From Methanoculleus sp. (GTDB lineage: Archaea > Halobacteriota > Methanomicrobia > Methanomicrobiales > Methanoculleaceae): a DNA stretch of 7,810 nt. Position numbers and translations under genes: made by a program. Below the pieces are notes generated by a model. The model made no database searches. It was not told where the DNA came from and worked only from the letters and a program-made list of their open reading frames with translations. The stretch spans positions 1 to 7,810 of the forward strand of contig JAQVVW010000052.1 of NCBI GenBank assembly GCA_028698765.1, written 5' to 3'. Below, one piece after another: positions 7,089 to 7,810 of this stretch (its first letter is position 1; the number at the start of each line of letters is the position of its first letter).

Positions 7089-7325
7089 ATGACAAAGGTG
7101 CGGCTGACCATCCTTATCTGGGAAGAAGAGGGGGTTTCCGTCTCAAAATGTCAGGAACTCGAGGTCGCCAGCTGCGGCGATACCCCGGAGGAAGCGCTGG
7201 ACAACATCCGCGAAGCGATCGAGCTCTACCTTGAGAATGCACGAAAACTTGGGATACTGCAGGACATCGAGCCGATTTTGACGTCGCGGCATAAGTTCAC
7301 CTCGGTCATCGAGGTCGAGGCATGA
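7089..7325 (+). CDS. hicB: HicB-family antitoxin (short UPF0150 type)
   Basis: The protein has 78 residues from the ATG at 7089. It shows the HicB partial RNase-H-like fold pattern: a first strand MTKVRLTILIWEEEG, a second strand VSVSKCQELEVASCGDT (17-32), then the characteristic helix TPEEALDNIREAIELYLENA (32-51). It is predicted to bind and neutralise the HicA toxin encoded immediately downstream. Many HicB proteins carry an added C-terminal HTH or ribbon-helix-helix domain for autoregulation. This one ends soon after the core with a short KFTSVIEVEA tail, so a DNA-binding domain is not apparent. Its stop overlaps the hicA start as ATGA (7322-7325), implying translational coupling. Antitoxin-first order is the reverse of the original hicAB but common in archaea. 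The gene looks less GC-rich than the flanking metabolic genes, consistent with a mobile accessory module. Confidence 0.87.
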   Translation: MTKVRLTILIWEEEGVSVSKCQELEVASCGDTPEEALDNIREAIELYLENARKLGILQDIEPILTSRHKFTSVIEVEA

Positions 7326-7681
7326 CGAAGCTCCCTCTGATTTCTTCCGACGATGTCATAAAGAAACTGAGGGCAGCCGGGTTTGATTATGCTCCGTATC
7401 GTGGAAAGGGAAGTCACGTGGCCCTCTATAAAATCGGGGACGACGGAAGCAAACTGTTTGTCATTGTCCCCCCGCGTGACCCCATTCCCCGAGAGACGCT
7501 TCTCTCGATCCTCAAGCAGGCCCGCCTTACAAAGGAAGAGTTTCTCGAGTTGCGAGTAGTCCGTCATCGCCGGGCCATCTTAACGTCGGCGAGGCTATAC
7601 ATACCATCCTATATAATAAGCGAGAAAGCATCAGAAAGGGGCCCGCATCATCACCTTTTTTCCCGCCCTGCCCCCAAATAA
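7322..7681 (+). CDS. hicA: HicA-family mRNA interferase toxin with an atypical C-terminal tail
   Basis: The reading frame gives 119 residues. Residues 1-77 are a normal HicA: SSDDVIKKLRAAGF (8-21), the glycine-rich loop RGKGSHVALYK with catalytic His32, the strand KLFVIVPPRD (44-53), then PRETLLSILKQARLTKEEF (56-74). HicA toxins are double-stranded-RNA-binding-domain-like proteins that use this His to cleave mRNA and halt translation. Family members normally stop just after the EEFLEL motif, at about 60-85 residues. Here the frame runs 42 residues further (78-119) through a stretch with three ATA Ile codons, a TATA-like box and a T6 run, which looks like intergenic DNA. The tail may come from loss of the ancestral stop, a frameshift or a sequencing error; whether it is tolerated is unknown. 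The start overlaps the hicB stop, and the TAA stop is 13 bases before the radical SAM start. Confidence 0.87.
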   Translation: MTKLPLISSDDVIKKLRAAGFDYAPYRGKGSHVALYKIGDDGSKLFVIVPPRDPIPRETLLSILKQARLTKEEFLELRVVRHRRAILTSARLYIPSYIISEKASERGPHHHLFSRPAPK

Positions 7682-7694
7682 TGAGAGACCACCC
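7553..7694 (+). other. HicA tail / upstream region of the radical SAM gene
   Basis: This stretch is formally mostly HicA coding sequence but behaves like a spacer: it is locally AT-rich (7594-7619), holds a TATA-like box, a T6 run at 7656-7661 that could end the hicBA transcript, and a C-rich segment (7662-7675). The TAA of hicA (7679-7681) overlaps an ATG at 7681 that opens an 11-codon frame, MRDHPCIIISS, ending at 7716 inside the radical SAM gene. I see no homology for this mini-frame. Confidence 0.4.
7610..7617 (+). promoter_or_regulatory. TATA-like box for the radical SAM gene
   Basis: TATATAAT lies in a locally AT-rich patch of otherwise GC-rich sequence. Transcription would start near 7638-7640, giving a leader of about 55 bases before the GTG at 7695. 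It is located inside the HicA C-terminal tail, supporting the view that this tail is ancestral intergenic DNA. Confidence 0.45.
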
Positions 7695-7810
7695 GTGTAT
7701 TATCATCTCATCCTGACCGACAACTGCAACCTCTGCTGCACCTACTGCCGGGGGAAGGCGTTCACCGTCGACCCGCCCGAGACCTGCGATATCGCCGTCG
7801 ACGAGAACCT
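7695..7810 (+). CDS. Radical SAM protein, putative peptide-modifying type, 3'-truncated
   Basis: Only the first 38 codons are in the window. From the GTG at 7695 the protein reads (M)YYHLILTDNCNLCCTYC, then RGKAF. Cys11, Cys15 and Cys18 make the CX3CX2C motif that binds the [4Fe-4S] cluster of radical SAM enzymes, with an additional Cys14 inside it. A motif this close to the N-terminus, with the wording 'ILTDxCNLCCxYCRxKAF', is what I recall for methanogen SPASM-type proteins of the Mhun_1560/AF1577 families, annotated as putative peptide-modifying enzymes. The family assignment is from memory and the SPASM domain would be beyond the window. GTG is chosen because it directly precedes the conserved YYHLILTD stretch; the nearest ATG (7681) is in another frame. 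The Shine-Dalgarno signal is weak (GAGAG at 7683-7687). It follows hicA by 13 bases. Confidence 0.82.
   Translation, partial: MYYHLILTDNCNLCCTYCRGKAFTVDPPETCDIAVDEN

Noticed and set aside
6910..7095. Longer cupin starts (ATGs at 7095 and 6975)
   Set aside because: The added residues do not resemble cupin sequence and run through the divergent promoter and inverted repeat. The 6975 start keeps some credibility because of a GAGG 6 bases upstream, but 6909 fits the domain better.
7225..7567. A 113-codon minus-strand frame opposite hicBA
   Set aside because: It is antisense to two overlapping, recognisable toxin-antitoxin genes and shows no family features.
1..7810. CRISPR array, tRNA, insertion sequence, prophage or attachment site
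   Set aside because: I found no regularly spaced direct repeats, cloverleaf-like segment, transposase motif or flanking terminal repeats anywhere in the window.

Overview
The window reads as euryarchaeal DNA, most likely from a methanogen of the Methanomicrobiales (Methanoculleus-like). The evidence is high-GC coding sequence, archaeal TATA-type promoter boxes, genes that appear leaderless, GGTG/GGAG-type Shine-Dalgarno sites, a PF09826-type beta-propeller protein, and the start of a radical SAM gene resembling a methanogen family. The genus is an inference from protein style, not from a marker gene.

Layout: (1) 1-1824, plus strand: the C-terminal 607 residues of a large, probably exported beta-propeller protein whose start lies before the window. 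(2) 1782-4541, minus strand: a complete type-II (SERCA/PMR1-like) cation-transporting P-type ATPase, whose 3' end overlaps the propeller gene tail to tail by 43 bases. (3) 4607-6505, minus: a cytoplasmic GH15-family glucoamylase/trehalase-like enzyme. (4) 6574-6909, minus: a small cupin protein. (5) 7089-7325 and 7322-7681, plus: a HicB antitoxin/HicA toxin pair in hicB-hicA order with an ATGA overlap. (6) 7695 to the window end, plus: the first 38 codons of a radical SAM protein with a CX3CX2C cluster motif.

The three minus-strand genes share a direction but are separated by about 65-68 bases. The ATPase and GH15 genes each have a TTTTTAT-type TATA box 21-23 bases before their ATG, so they are probably separate, leaderless transcription units rather than one operon. 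The cupin and hicBA genes diverge from a 179-base spacer that holds a TATA box for hicBA and a perfect 8-bp inverted repeat. I see no tRNA, rRNA, CRISPR array, insertion sequence or prophage gene.

The window is mostly ordinary housekeeping and accessory material. The points most worth a second look are the 42-residue non-family tail on HicA, which runs through what looks like the promoter of the radical SAM gene; the ATPase whose ion-site residues differ from SERCA; the radical SAM gene and its unseen downstream neighbours; and the inverted repeat between the divergent cupin and hicBA genes.
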